A stretch of 55,260 bases of DNA. It comes from Clostridia bacterium. Lineage in GTDB: Bacteria; Bacillota; Clostridia; Oscillospirales; Acutalibacteraceae. The position numbers and the translations under genes were made by a program. The stretch spans positions 1-55,260 of the forward strand of contig JAFTWW010000034.1 of NCBI GenBank assembly GCA_017465085.1, written 5' to 3'. The notes beneath the pieces were generated by a model that ran no database searches, was not told the DNA's origin, and saw nothing but the letters and a program-made list of their open reading frames with translations. Of the stretch, positions 38,332 through 46,935 are shown piece by piece (position 1 is the first letter of the stretch; each line of letters starts with the position of its first letter).

Positions 38332-39432
38332 ATGCCTAATTTAGAAGAGCTTGATCCTAATTTTAAGGTGAAGCAGGAATATGACCAGAAGGGTATCACC
38401 TTTTATAATATTGAAGAGGAGCCCTTTAAGATCTACGGAATAAAAAAGCAAAGCACCGAGGCTGAGCCTCACGGTCAATACTGCCGTATGGACCATGAGG
38501 TTTCCAAAAACGTAAGCTATAATGTCACCTGGCTTAATTACAATACCGCAGGCGGCAGAGTTCGTTTCAAGACCAACAGCCCCACGGTTACCATTCTTTT
38601 TACCCAAAGCGGAATTCCCAACTACTCTCATATGTGCAGAGTGGGTTCATCGGGCTTTGACCTTTATGTAGAAAAGGATGATGGCTCATCCGTTTACGTT
38701 AATTCCTTTATTCCGCCCTTTGATAAAAAGGATGGCTTTGTAAGCACAATGGATATAGCCCATATAGCAGCCGTTGTAGGTATAGGCAGGGATGAAATGA
38801 AAAATGTTTGCATCAACTTCCCTCTTTACAGCAATGTTTTAGATATGCAGATAGGACTTAAAAACGATGCTTTGATAGAAGCTCCCCGCCCCTACACCAT
38901 TGAAAAGCCCATCGTTTTCTATGGCTCTTCTATTACTCAAGGCGGATGCGCTTCGCGCCCCGGCAACTCATATCAGGGCTTTATCTCCCGCCGATTTGAC
39001 TGTGATTATCTTAATCTCGGTTATGCAGGAAGCGCCAAGGGTGAGCCTGCCGCTTCCGAATATATCAAAAATCTTGATATGTCGGTTTTCGTTTATGATT
39101 ATGATTATAACGCGCCCGACCTTAAACATCTTGAAGCTACCCACGAGGCCTTCTTTAAGGTTGTGAGAGATGCTCATCCCGACCTTCCTATTATAATAAT
39201 GTCCCGCCCTTATTTCCTTGATGGACCCGAAACGGTATCAAGAAGAGAAATTATTGAGGCTACATATAATAACGCTCTTAAAAGCGGAGATAAAAACGTT
39301 TACTTCTTAAACGGCAATCAGCTTATGGCTATTGCGGGTAATGATGGCACTGTTGACGGTTGCCACCCCAATGACTTAGGATTTTTCTCTATGGCACAGG
39401 CGCTTATAAAGGTGCTTGAAAATATACTTTAG
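38332..39432 (+). CDS. SGNH/GDSL-family hydrolase, copy 1
   Basis: 366 residues. An N-terminal beta-sandwich-like region (about 1-175) precedes an SGNH hydrolase domain with the nucleophile Ser in VFYGSSITQGG, block II Gly in GYAGSAKGE, and the catalytic Asp/His pair in DGCHPND near the C-terminus. Such enzymes remove acyl groups from carbohydrates or other esters. There is no signal peptide, so it probably acts in the cytoplasm. RBS GGGAGGA. The next gene is a close paralogue. Confidence 0.85.
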   Translation: MPNLEELDPNFKVKQEYDQKGITFYNIEEEPFKIYGIKKQSTEAEPHGQYCRMDHEVSKNVSYNVTWLNYNTAGGRVRFKTNSPTVTILFTQSGIPNYSHMCRVGSSGFDLYVEKDDGSSVYVNSFIPPFDKKDGFVSTMDIAHIAAVVGIGRDEMKNVCINFPLYSNVLDMQIGLKNDALIEAPRPYTIEKPIVFYGSSITQGGCASRPGNSYQGFISRRFDCDYLNLGYAGSAKGEPAASEYIKNLDMSVFVYDYDYNAPDLKHLEATHEAFFKVVRDAHPDLPIIIMSRPYFLDGPETVSRREIIEATYNNALKSGDKNVYFLNGNQLMAIAGNDGTVDGCHPNDLGFFSMAQALIKVLENIL

Positions 39433-39448
39433 TAAGGATTTTGTTATT

Positions 39449-40522
39449 ATGAATTTACTCGATTTTGATTCTAATTTTAAGGATAAGTTAGAGAATATCC
39501 CTGAAGATATTGTGTTTTACAATATTGAAGAGGAGCCCTTTAAGGTATATGCTGTTAAAAAGCAAAAAACCGATTATTGCAATGAGGGTTGCTACTGCCG
39601 TATGGATTACGAATATTCAAAGACCGTAAGTGACGGAGTTTCTCATGCAATAGGCAACCCTGCAGGCGGAAGAATACGTTTTCGCACAAACAGCCCCTCT
39701 GTAACCATTGCCGCAAAGGAATTCAGTATTCCAAAGGCGGCGGCGGTAAGCAATATGTCCTCTTCGGGTTTTGATATTTATGTTGAAGATGATAAGGGCG
39801 GCAGCAGATGCTTTAAGTCGGCAGTTCCCCCTGCCGATAATAAGAACGGTTTTGTTTTCACCGCCGAGTTTGAAAGCAGCGAAATGCGTGGGCTTACCAT
39901 AAATATGCCTACCACATGCGGTCTTATTGATGTTAATATCGGTATTAAAAAGGGTTGCGCCTTGGAGGCGCCGTTGCCATATACAATAGAGAAGCCTCTG
40001 GTTTTTTATGGCTCCTCCATAACTCAGGGACAGATATGCTCAAGACCAGGCAACAGCTATGAGGCTATTATTTCCCGTCATTTTAACTGCGACTTTCTTA
40101 ACTTTGGCTTTTCGGGTAATGCCAAGGGCGAGGCTGAGGCAGCAGAATATTTTAAGAAGCTCCCAATGAGCGCCTTCATTCTTGACTATGACCACAACGC
40201 CCCCTCCCACGAGCATCTGAAAGCCACCCATGAACCCTTCTTCAAAATTATAAGAGAGGCTAACCCTAAGCTTCCTATTATAATAATGTCCCGCCCTGTT
40301 TTTGAAGATGATGCGGATACTGTTGCAAGGCGAGAGATTATCAAGGCTACATACGATAACGCCATTAAAAACGGTGATGAAAATGTTTATTTCCTTTCGG
40401 GCAAGGAGCTTATGGCTATAGCCCGTTGCGAAGGCTTAGTGGATAATTGCCACCCCAACGATTTAGGCTTTTACTCAATGGCTCAAGCGCTTATCGGAGT
40501 GCTGGAAGATATACTTAAGTAA
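39449..40522 (+). CDS. SGNH/GDSL-family hydrolase, copy 2
   Basis: 357 residues from ATG 39449 (TAAGGA upstream), 16 bases after the stop of copy 1. Same architecture and motifs (VFYGSSITQGQ, GFSGNAKGE, NCHPND); by eye the hydrolase domains are roughly two-thirds identical, with a more divergent N-terminal region. An old tandem duplication with both catalytic sites kept, suggesting two substrates or a hetero-oligomer. Confidence 0.85.
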   Translation: MNLLDFDSNFKDKLENIPEDIVFYNIEEEPFKVYAVKKQKTDYCNEGCYCRMDYEYSKTVSDGVSHAIGNPAGGRIRFRTNSPSVTIAAKEFSIPKAAAVSNMSSSGFDIYVEDDKGGSRCFKSAVPPADNKNGFVFTAEFESSEMRGLTINMPTTCGLIDVNIGIKKGCALEAPLPYTIEKPLVFYGSSITQGQICSRPGNSYEAIISRHFNCDFLNFGFSGNAKGEAEAAEYFKKLPMSAFILDYDHNAPSHEHLKATHEPFFKIIREANPKLPIIIMSRPVFEDDADTVARREIIKATYDNAIKNGDENVYFLSGKELMAIARCEGLVDNCHPNDLGFYSMAQALIGVLEDILK

Positions 40523-40533
40523 GGAGCAATTTT

Positions 40534-41292
40534 ATGAATATTGCGGTTATTACGGGCGCCTCATCGGGTATCGGTATAGATTTTGCAAGAGAGGTTTTAG
40601 CCCAACGTCCCGAAATTGATGAAATTTGGGTCATTGCAAGACGCGAGGAAAAATTAAATGAGCTTAAAGACACTTTAGGTGATAAGATATTCCCCTTGGC
40701 TCTTGATATTACAAGCCCCGATGCTATAAAAGTCTATGAGGAAAAGCTTAAGGAGAAAGACGCTAAGGTTTTACTCCTTATAAATAACGCAGGCTTCGGT
40801 AAGCTTGGAGATTTTGATGAGTTATCGGTTGAGGATAATGCGGGTATGGTAAGGCTCAACTGCGAGGCGCTTACGGTTATGTCGGGCGTAACGCTCCCCT
40901 TTATGCCTGATGGCAGTGAGATTATAAACTCCTGTTCCATAGCCTCCTTTGCCCCTAATGCAAGAATGGCGGTTTACTGCTCTACCAAGGCTTATGTTAT
41001 GAGTCTTTCCAGGTGTATGAGAAGCGAGCTTAAAAAGAGAAAAATCAATGTTCTTGCCATGTGCCCGGGACCTATGGATACCGAATTCTTAGCCGTTGCA
41101 AACATTACTAAGGGCGCTAGCCGCACCTTTGATACCCTGCCCCGCGTTAATCCCGCGGTTATGGCCAAGAAGTGCCTTAAGGCATCAAGCAAAGGCAGAA
41201 GCGTTTACACCAACAGAGTTTTCTATAAATTCTACCGTTTGGTTTCAAAAATTCTGCCCCACTCTATTGTGATGAAGCTTTCGGCAACCTGA
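40534..41292 (+). CDS. Short-chain dehydrogenase/reductase
   Basis: 252 residues of the classical SDR type: cofactor motif TGASSGIG at residues 7-14, NNAGFG, catalytic Ser in NSCSIASF and YCSTKAY (YxxxK). Twelve bases after copy 2, so in one operon. The basic Arg-Arg after the second strand (VIARREEK) suggests NADP(H). Substrate unknown. Confidence 0.88.
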   Translation: MNIAVITGASSGIGIDFAREVLAQRPEIDEIWVIARREEKLNELKDTLGDKIFPLALDITSPDAIKVYEEKLKEKDAKVLLLINNAGFGKLGDFDELSVEDNAGMVRLNCEALTVMSGVTLPFMPDGSEIINSCSIASFAPNARMAVYCSTKAYVMSLSRCMRSELKKRKINVLAMCPGPMDTEFLAVANITKGASRTFDTLPRVNPAVMAKKCLKASSKGRSVYTNRVFYKFYRLVSKILPHSIVMKLSAT

Positions 41293-41356
41293 TTTCTTGA
41301 CAAAGCTTAAAGTTTTTGTATAATTATATAAGATAATTTTCTGAAGGAGAATGATG

Positions 41357-42370
41357 ATGGCAATACTTATTACAGGCGGCGCAGGTTATATTGGTAGTCA
41401 CACCTGCGTAGAAATGTTAAATGCAGGCAAGGAAATTGTGGTTATAGATAACCTTGATAACAGCTCAAAGGAATCACTCAAAAGGGTTGAGGCCATCACG
41501 GGCAAGAGCGTTAAGTTTTATGAAAACGATGTTTGCGATAAGAAGGCTCTTCGCAAGATTTTCAAAAAGCATAATATTGAAGCAGTAATTCATTTTGCAG
41601 GTCTTAAGGCCGTAGGCGAATCGGTTAAGCTGCCTATGAAATATTATGAAAATAACCTTATCAGCACCATTTCCCTTATTGATGTTATGACCGAGTTCGG
41701 CGTTAAGAAGATAGTATTCTCCTCCTCCGCCACGGTTTACGGCGTGGCTACCGAGATGCCCCTAAAAGAAGGTATGGATACCGGCGCTATTAACCCCTAC
41801 GGCAGAACAAAGCTCTTTATTGAGGAAATTCTTAAGGACCTTTATGTATCGGATAACGAGTGGTGCATAGCATTGCTTCGCTACTTTAACCCCATCGGCG
41901 CCCACAAGAGCGGCACCATAGGTGAAGACCCCAAGGGAATACCCAATAATCTTATGCCCTATATTTCTCAGGTGGCGGTTGGTAAGCTTGAAAAACTGCA
42001 CGTTTTCGGCAACGATTACAATACTGTTGACGGAACGGGCGTTAGAGATTATATCCATGTTGTAGATTTGGCAAAGGGCCATGTTAAAGCGGTTGATTGG
42101 ACGCTTGAAAATAAGGGCTGTGAGGCTATTAACCTTGGCACCGGCAACGGCACAAGCGTTCTACAGCTCCGCGATGCCTTTGTAAAGGCCTCGGGAATTG
42201 ATGTTCCATATGTAATCGACCCACGCCGCCCTGGTGACCCTGATGAAGTTTTCGCCGATGCCACCAAGGCAAAGGAGTTGCTCGGCTGGAAAGCCGAGTA
42301 CGGCATAGAAGAGATGTGCGAGGATACTTGGCGCTGGCAGAAGAACAACCCGATGGGATATTCTAAGTAA
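41357..42370 (+). CDS. galE: UDP-glucose 4-epimerase
   Basis: Interconverts UDP-glucose and UDP-galactose with bound NAD. 337 residues from the third of three consecutive ATG codons, which has the best spacing (seven bases) from GGAG. Motifs: ITGGAGYIGSHT, SSSATVYG, NPYGRTK (YxxxK) and VRDYIHVVDLAKGH. Complete extended-SDR protein. Confidence 0.96.
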   Translation: MAILITGGAGYIGSHTCVEMLNAGKEIVVIDNLDNSSKESLKRVEAITGKSVKFYENDVCDKKALRKIFKKHNIEAVIHFAGLKAVGESVKLPMKYYENNLISTISLIDVMTEFGVKKIVFSSSATVYGVATEMPLKEGMDTGAINPYGRTKLFIEEILKDLYVSDNEWCIALLRYFNPIGAHKSGTIGEDPKGIPNNLMPYISQVAVGKLEKLHVFGNDYNTVDGTGVRDYIHVVDLAKGHVKAVDWTLENKGCEAINLGTGNGTSVLQLRDAFVKASGIDVPYVIDPRRPGDPDEVFADATKAKELLGWKAEYGIEEMCEDTWRWQKNNPMGYSK

Positions 42371-42396
42371 TAAGTAATAGTGAATAGTGAAGAGGT

Positions 42397-42448
42397 ACGG
42401 TGTGCCTTCGGCACGATATAAAAGCGGGAGGGGAAACCCCTCCCCTAC
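42397..42448. repeat. Two short palindromes between galE and tRNA-Arg
   Basis: GTGTGCC-TTC-GGCAC followed by GATATA, then GGGAGGGG-AAA-CCCCTCCC followed by CTACAA. The first resembles the units of the array at 42745-42928, the second those at 53217-53325. Confidence 0.6.
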
Positions 42449-42461
42449 AATATAAATATTT

Positions 42462-42538
42462 CCGCTCGTGGCGCAGCTGGATAACGCAGCAGATTCCGAT
42501 TCTGAAGAACGGGGGTTCGAATCCCTTCGAGCGGGCCA
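42462..42538 (+). tRNA. tRNA-Arg (CCG anticodon), CCA encoded
   Basis: Acceptor stem CCGCTCG (42462-42468) pairs with CGAGCGG (42528-42534); discriminator G 42535; CCA 42536-42538. Anticodon loop TTCCGAT with CCG at 42496-42498, reading CGG codons. The T-arm GGGGG-TTCGAAT-CCCTT has two G-U pairs, and the last anticodon-stem pair (27-43) is a mismatch by my alignment. The D-arm has AGCTGGATA. Confidence 0.9.
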
Positions 42539-42539
42539 A

Positions 42540-42584
42540 TAAAATAAGGAGTGCACCGCAAGGTTGTGCTCCTTATTTTATTTT
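42540..42584 (+). terminator. tRNA terminator
   Basis: AAAATAAGGAG pairs with CTCCTTATTTT around a small bulged loop, followed by ATTTTG, directly after the tRNA. Confidence 0.7.
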
Positions 42585-42596
42585 GCATTAAGCGAA

Positions 42597-42699
42597 GAAG
42601 GGATTCGAAACGACCTCCAAACTCTGCAAGCGAAGCGAACAAAGAGTTTGGGAGAAAGGTCCTGTGGACCTTTCGATAGCCGAAGAGGAGAATCCCTTC
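42597..42699. repeat. Three-way-junction fold-back element beside the tRNA
   Basis: Outer stem GAAGGGATTC/GAATCCCTTC (10 bp, perfect) encloses two hairpins: CTCCAAACTCT with AGAGTTTGGGAG (one bulge), and AAAGGTCC-TGT-GGACCTTT (perfect). The right arm continues GAATCCCTTCGAG, identical over 13 bases to the 3' part of the upstream tRNA-Arg. A terminator-like stem AAAAACCGA/TCGGTTTTT follows at about 42711-42743. Confidence 0.55.
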
Positions 42700-42744
42700 G
42701 AGTAGGCAGGAAAAACCGAATTGTATCACACAAGTCGGTTTTTC

Positions 42745-42928
42745 ATCGATATAAATTCCTAACGGAATTTGCGATATACCTTCGGTGCGATATATTACTG
42801 CGTAATGCGATATGTCCCATTGGAACGAAAATGGAATTTATATCATATCGCAACGAAACGAAGTGTAGTTATATCGAATTTGCGATAGCAAATATATCGT
42901 TTTGTGCATTAGCACAAAATATCGCTTA
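42745..42928. repeat. Mirror-symmetric hairpin array with GCGATAT/ATATCGC spacers
   Basis: Short palindromes (AAATTCC-TAAC-GGAATTT, ACC-TTC-GGT, ATTA-CTGCG-TAAT, ATTTG-CGATAG-CAAAT, TTTTGTGC-ATTA-GCACAAAA) separated by GCGATAT in the left half and by ATATCG(C/A) in the right half. A central stem TCCCATT/AATGGAA is where the spacers change orientation. Non-coding. 42929-43037 shows nothing further. Confidence 0.65.
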
Positions 42929-43037
42929 AATATGTAGGCATTCAAACCCTTAGCTCAAAAATTCAAATGGCATCGGATTTGTACAATCCTTTTCAAAAAA
43001 TATACCTTATTACACCCTTCGCTTTGCAATTCCAACA

Positions 43038-43065
43038 TTGCAAAGATTCTTTGCTGTGATATAAT
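43038..43065 (+). promoter_or_regulatory. Promoter of the XRE membrane regulator gene
   Basis: TTGCAA (43038-43043), 16 bases, TATAAT (43060-43065). Confidence 0.6.
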
Positions 43066-43137
43066 ATAAATGCAAAGGCTATTTGATAGACTTTTTTATC
43101 CTTTAATAATACACTTTTGTTTGGAAGGAGGATCTAT

Positions 43138-43878
43138 ATGGATTTGGGTAATAAGATAAATAAAATCCGCAAGGATAACAATTTAACCCAAGAAGATTTT
43201 GCAGAAAAATATAATGTTACCAGACAAACTATTTCAAACTGGGAGAACGGTAAAAGTTACCCTGACCTTGAAACATTAGTAAAAATCAGCGATGATTTTT
43301 CTGTTTCTTTGGATGTACTATTAAAGGAGGATAAAAAAGTAATTATGGATATATCAAAAAATCAAAAGAACAGCAAGCTCTACAAGCGGATAGCGCTGGC
43401 TCTCGGGGCTGTTGTTGGAATTGCTTTATTGGCTATAGGAGTATATTTTGGTATGTATTACGCCGCCAAGGCAAAGCTTGAAAATCAATTTGAGAAGGCG
43501 ATAAAGGAAAACAATTTTTATAAAAACGCAGATGGATATTACACATTAGATTATAATGAGTCCATATCTTACGACGTTCCTAATCAGAAGCTCCCTATTG
43601 AATCGGGCTATAATTTTCATTTTTTCGCCATGCATTTAGATTGCAATATAGACCTTAACGAAGAAAATTATTTGGAAATTACCTGGATTGATTATGATTA
43701 TTACGATGCGGATTTGATTGACAAAAAAACAGGTGAAATAGAAAAGAGTGTGGGTCTTCTTGGCAGGGATAATGTTAATCAGATAAAAGAAATCACCGAT
43801 AAAATCCAAGTTGATGAAAATTTATTAAGAGAAGCCGTTGATAAGGGCAACGATTTATATAAGCAGTTCTATAAATAA
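43138..43878 (+). CDS. XRE-family regulator with one membrane helix
   Basis: 246 residues from ATG 43138 (GGAAGGAGG upstream). Helix-turn-helix at about residues 5-60 (NLTQEDFAEKYNVTRQTISN), a linker, one membrane helix at about 82-105, and an extracytoplasmic C-terminal domain (about 115-246) of unrecognised fold. It probably senses a signal outside the membrane and controls DNA from the inner face. No partner gene is adjacent except the T-box operon, which has its own control. Confidence 0.8.
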   Translation: MDLGNKINKIRKDNNLTQEDFAEKYNVTRQTISNWENGKSYPDLETLVKISDDFSVSLDVLLKEDKKVIMDISKNQKNSKLYKRIALALGAVVGIALLAIGVYFGMYYAAKAKLENQFEKAIKENNFYKNADGYYTLDYNESISYDVPNQKLPIESGYNFHFFAMHLDCNIDLNEENYLEITWIDYDYYDADLIDKKTGEIEKSVGLLGRDNVNQIKEITDKIQVDENLLREAVDKGNDLYKQFYK

Positions 43879-43907
43879 CCTTATCCGCCTTCATTCCCAC
43901 AAAACCC

Positions 43908-43936
43908 TTGACAAATTATAAAAATTTATATAGAAT
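43908..43936 (+). promoter_or_regulatory. Promoter of the trpXYZ operon
   Basis: TTGACA (43908-43913), 17 bases, TAGAAT (43931-43936). Transcription should begin near 43943, at the start of the T-box leader. Confidence 0.75.
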
Positions 43937-43942
43937 GTTATT

Positions 43943-44218
43943 ATACAAAATAAAAACGTTTGAGCAGAAACCAGTAACCGCTTTTTGAGTTTAAGAGAGC
44001 TGCCGCTCGGTGCGAGGCAGTAACAAGAATTTCGGTGAATTCCTTCTGCGAGTTGTGGGCTGAAAATTTCAGTAGGCTTAACCGGTTGCAACCGTTATAT
44101 TGCAAGGGTGTTCTCGGCACCTAATGAGGCTTTTTTCGTGAGAAGAGAGCGAAGCAGAGTGGTAACACGGTTTTATAAACTGTCCCTGCATCCTTTTGGG
44201 TGCGGGGTTTTATTTTTA
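43943..44218 (+). promoter_or_regulatory. T-box leader, tryptophan type
   Basis: The leader has the stem I pieces expected of a T-box: AGTA near 43975, AGAGAGCTG followed by GGTGCGA near 44001-44022, and a TGG specifier triplet at 44056-44058 within the loop flanked by GCG and CTG pairs. The T-box sequence AGAGTGGTAACACGG is at 44156-44170. The competing terminator is CCCTGCATCC-TTTT-GGGTGCGGGG (44184-44207) with a T tract. UGG codes for Trp, agreeing with the downstream transporter. Uncharged tRNA-Trp should switch the operon on. Confidence 0.9.
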
Positions 44219-44243
44219 TAATTTATAAAAAGGAGTTCTTACT

Positions 44244-45170
44244 ATGAAAAAAATCGTATCAATCGTTTTGGCCCTTACGCTTTGCATTGGCGCCTGCCTC
44301 TCCCTTACCGCTTGCGGTGATAAGGCAGATTTTACCGTTGGCATCTGTCAGCTGATGGAGCACGAATCCCTTGATAAAGCCACCAACGGCTTTATTGATG
44401 CTTTAACCGAGACTCTCGAAAAAGAGGGCAAAACCGTAGAGTTTGATACTCAGGTTGCAGGCGAGGCCAATCTTTGCACCACCGTTATCAACGCCTTTAC
44501 TTCCAAGAAGGTTGATTTAATTATGGCAAACGCTACCCCCGCTCTTTTAGCGGCCGCTAATGCTACCACCACCATCCCCGTACTCGGCACCTCTGTTACC
44601 GATTACAACGATACCTTCTCAGGCAATATCCCCGAAAATGTTTCGGGCACCTCTGATGCCGTTCCCTTTGATGAGCAGGCCCAGATGATGATTGATTCCT
44701 TAGGTCTTAAAAAGGGCGATAAGGTTGGCGTTATTTATTGCACCAACGAATCAAACTCCCTTATTCAGTATGAGGCTGTTAAGAAGCTCTTTGAAGCAAA
44801 GGAAATCGTTGTTGAGGCTTATACCTTCTCCGATACCACCGAGCTTCAGGCTGTTGTAACCAATGCGGCTAACAACTCTAAGGCTATCTATGTTCCCTCT
44901 GATAATACCGTTGCCGATAACGATTCTGTTGTAGGCACCATCTGCACCGAGAAGAATGTGCCCGTATTCACCAGCTACGGCGGCGCTATCTGCTATGCAA
45001 GTCTTGCTATTGACTACTATGAGTTAGGCTACAAGACCGGTGAAATGGCAGCCGAAATTCTCCTTGGCAACAAAGAGCCTAAGGATTTCGAAATTGCAAC
45101 CCTTACACCCAGTGTTGTTTATAACGATGAGCTTTGTGGAAAACTTGGCATCACCGTTCCTGAAAAATAA
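44244..45170 (+). CDS. trpX: Tryptophan ABC transporter substrate-binding lipoprotein
   Basis: 308 residues; signal peptide with lipobox LTAC (Cys at about residue 24), then the ABC_sub_bind fold (COG2984 type) with DLIMANATPALLAAANATTTIPVLGTSVTDY. Tryptophan as substrate is inferred from the T-box and the trpXYZ arrangement described in other Firmicutes. RBS AAGGAG. Confidence 0.88.
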   Translation: MKKIVSIVLALTLCIGACLSLTACGDKADFTVGICQLMEHESLDKATNGFIDALTETLEKEGKTVEFDTQVAGEANLCTTVINAFTSKKVDLIMANATPALLAAANATTTIPVLGTSVTDYNDTFSGNIPENVSGTSDAVPFDEQAQMMIDSLGLKKGDKVGVIYCTNESNSLIQYEAVKKLFEAKEIVVEAYTFSDTTELQAVVTNAANNSKAIYVPSDNTVADNDSVVGTICTEKNVPVFTSYGGAICYASLAIDYYELGYKTGEMAAEILLGNKEPKDFEIATLTPSVVYNDELCGKLGITVPEK

Positions 45171-45190
45171 TAAATCTTCTGAGGTAAAAA

Positions 45191-46108
45191 ATGGCTTTTC
45201 TTTATGCTTTGCCGGGCGCTGTTGCCGAAGGTCTTATATGGGGACTTATGGCAATCGGTGTCTATATATCATATAAAATTCTTGATATTGCCGACCTGAC
45301 TGTTGATGGCTCTATCTGCACGGGCGGCTGTGTTTGTGCCGTGCTTATATCCCACGGTGTTCCCGTGTGGGTGAGTGTTTTAGTATCCTTCATTGCAGGT
45401 ATGCTCACAGGCGTTATCACGGGCCTTTTGCATACGGCTCTTGGTATCCCTGCAATTCTTGCGGGAATACTTACACAGCTTATGCTCTATTCCATTAACC
45501 TTTCTATCCTTGGCAGTAAATCCCTTATTGCCATCGACCCGAGGGCTAATAATCTACTTGTTCATATGAGTGATAATATCCGCTCTATAATCGTTGCAGG
45601 CGGACTTATAGTGGCAGTTATCATTCTGCTTTGGCTCTTCTTCTATACCGAGGTTGGTCTTACCCTTAAATCTACAGGCGATAACCCCGATATGAGCCGC
45701 GCTCAAGGAATAAATGTTAAGCTTAATAAGGTTATAGGTCTTGCTATTGCCAACGGCATTGTTGCCTTTGCGGGAGCATTGCTTGCGCAGTATAAGGGTT
45801 CTGCCAACATCAACGATGGCAGAGGCGCAATAGTAATCGGCCTTGCGGCAATATTCATTGGTCTTTCGGTTTCTCTTAGAATCAAGCCTAATTTTGTTGT
45901 AAGCCTTATCGGTGTTATCGGCGGCGGAATTACATATTATATAGTTTATAACTTTGTAGTTCTCTTAGGCCTTAAAACCGATTTCCTTAAAATGCTCTCG
46001 GCAATAATCGTTACCATCTTCCTTGCTGTTCCATATATTAAGAGTGAGTATTTCAGCAAGCCAAAGGAACTACCTGCCGAAGTAAACGGAGGTGACTCCG
46101 ATGCTTAA
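45191..46108 (+). CDS. trpY: Tryptophan ABC transporter permease
   Basis: 305 residues with about eight or nine membrane helices, of the branched-chain permease superfamily. Motif TLKSTGDNPDMSRAQGINVKL is the usual cytoplasmic coupling region. Starts 20 bases after trpX; its end overlaps trpZ by eight bases. Confidence 0.88.
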   Translation: MAFLYALPGAVAEGLIWGLMAIGVYISYKILDIADLTVDGSICTGGCVCAVLISHGVPVWVSVLVSFIAGMLTGVITGLLHTALGIPAILAGILTQLMLYSINLSILGSKSLIAIDPRANNLLVHMSDNIRSIIVAGGLIVAVIILLWLFFYTEVGLTLKSTGDNPDMSRAQGINVKLNKVIGLAIANGIVAFAGALLAQYKGSANINDGRGAIVIGLAAIFIGLSVSLRIKPNFVVSLIGVIGGGITYYIVYNFVVLLGLKTDFLKMLSAIIVTIFLAVPYIKSEYFSKPKELPAEVNGGDSDA

Positions 46109-46898
46109 AATAAACAATCTTCACAAAACCTTTAATGCAGGCACCATAAATGCCAAAACCGCATTAAACGGCCTTGACCTTACCCTTAATGATGGAGATT
46201 TCGTTACCGTTATCGGCGGTAACGGCGCAGGTAAATCCACAATGCTTAATGCTATAGCAGGCGTATGGAAGCCCGATTTCGGCAGTATAGAAATTGATGG
46301 CGTAGATGCTACGAATATGCCCGAGCACAAGCGCGCCGCATTTTTAGGCAGAGTTTTTCAGGACCCAATGAAAGGCACCGCTCCCGATATGGAGATTGCC
46401 GAAAATCTTGCCATAGCCGCAAGAAGAGGCACCAAGAGGAAGCTTATATGGGGTATTAAGAAGGATGAGCGCAAGAAATACAAGGAGCTCCTTGCCACTT
46501 TAGAGCTTGGCCTTGAAACACGGCTCTCCTGTAAGGTTGGCTTGCTTTCGGGCGGTCAGCGCCAAGCAATAACTCTGCTTATGGCAACCCTCAGGCGACC
46601 GAAGCTCCTGCTCCTTGATGAGCACACCGCCGCTCTTGACCCTAAGACCGCGGCAAAGGTATTGGAAATCACCGATAAGCTTGTAAATGAGAATAAGCTT
46701 ACTACACTTATGATAACCCACAATATGCACGATGCTATTGCCCACGGCAACCGCCTTATAATGATGCACGAGGGCAAGGTTATTGTTGATGTTTCGGGCG
46801 AGGATAAGAAAAAGCTTACCATAAGTGAGCTTTTAGGTCTTTTCGAAAAGGCAAGCGGAAGCGCATTTGCAAGTGATAAAGTAATGCTTTCTAAATAA
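46101..46898 (+). CDS. trpZ: Tryptophan ABC transporter ATPase
   Basis: 265 residues from ATG 46101 (CGGAGGTGA upstream, inside the trpY end). Walker A GGNGAGKST, signature LSGGQRQAITL, Walker B LLLLDEHTAALDP, and the His switch in MITHNMHDA. The DEHTA in place of DEPTS is typical of this subfamily (COG1101). Confidence 0.9.
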   Translation: MLKINNLHKTFNAGTINAKTALNGLDLTLNDGDFVTVIGGNGAGKSTMLNAIAGVWKPDFGSIEIDGVDATNMPEHKRAAFLGRVFQDPMKGTAPDMEIAENLAIAARRGTKRKLIWGIKKDERKKYKELLATLELGLETRLSCKVGLLSGGQRQAITLLMATLRRPKLLLLDEHTAALDPKTAAKVLEITDKLVNENKLTTLMITHNMHDAIAHGNRLIMMHEGKVIVDVSGEDKKKLTISELLGLFEKASGSAFASDKVMLSK

Positions 46899-46902
46899 AA
46901 TC

Positions 46903-46935
46903 AAAGAACGGAAATCCTTGGATTTCCGTTCTTTT
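46903..46935. terminator. Bidirectional terminator between trpZ and the AraC gene
   Basis: AAAGAACGGAAATCC pairs perfectly with GGATTTCCGTTCTTT around TT, with T-runs. Confidence 0.9.

Noticed and set aside
42462-42705. Integrated element bounded by tRNA-derived attachment sites
   Set aside because: The 13-base match is short, the interval is under 250 bp, and no integrase or mobile gene is present.
42445-42729. A 94-codon minus-strand frame across the tRNA
   Set aside because: Its middle (GPLEGIRTPVLQNRN) is the familiar translation of the reverse strand of a tRNA, so it is an artefact.
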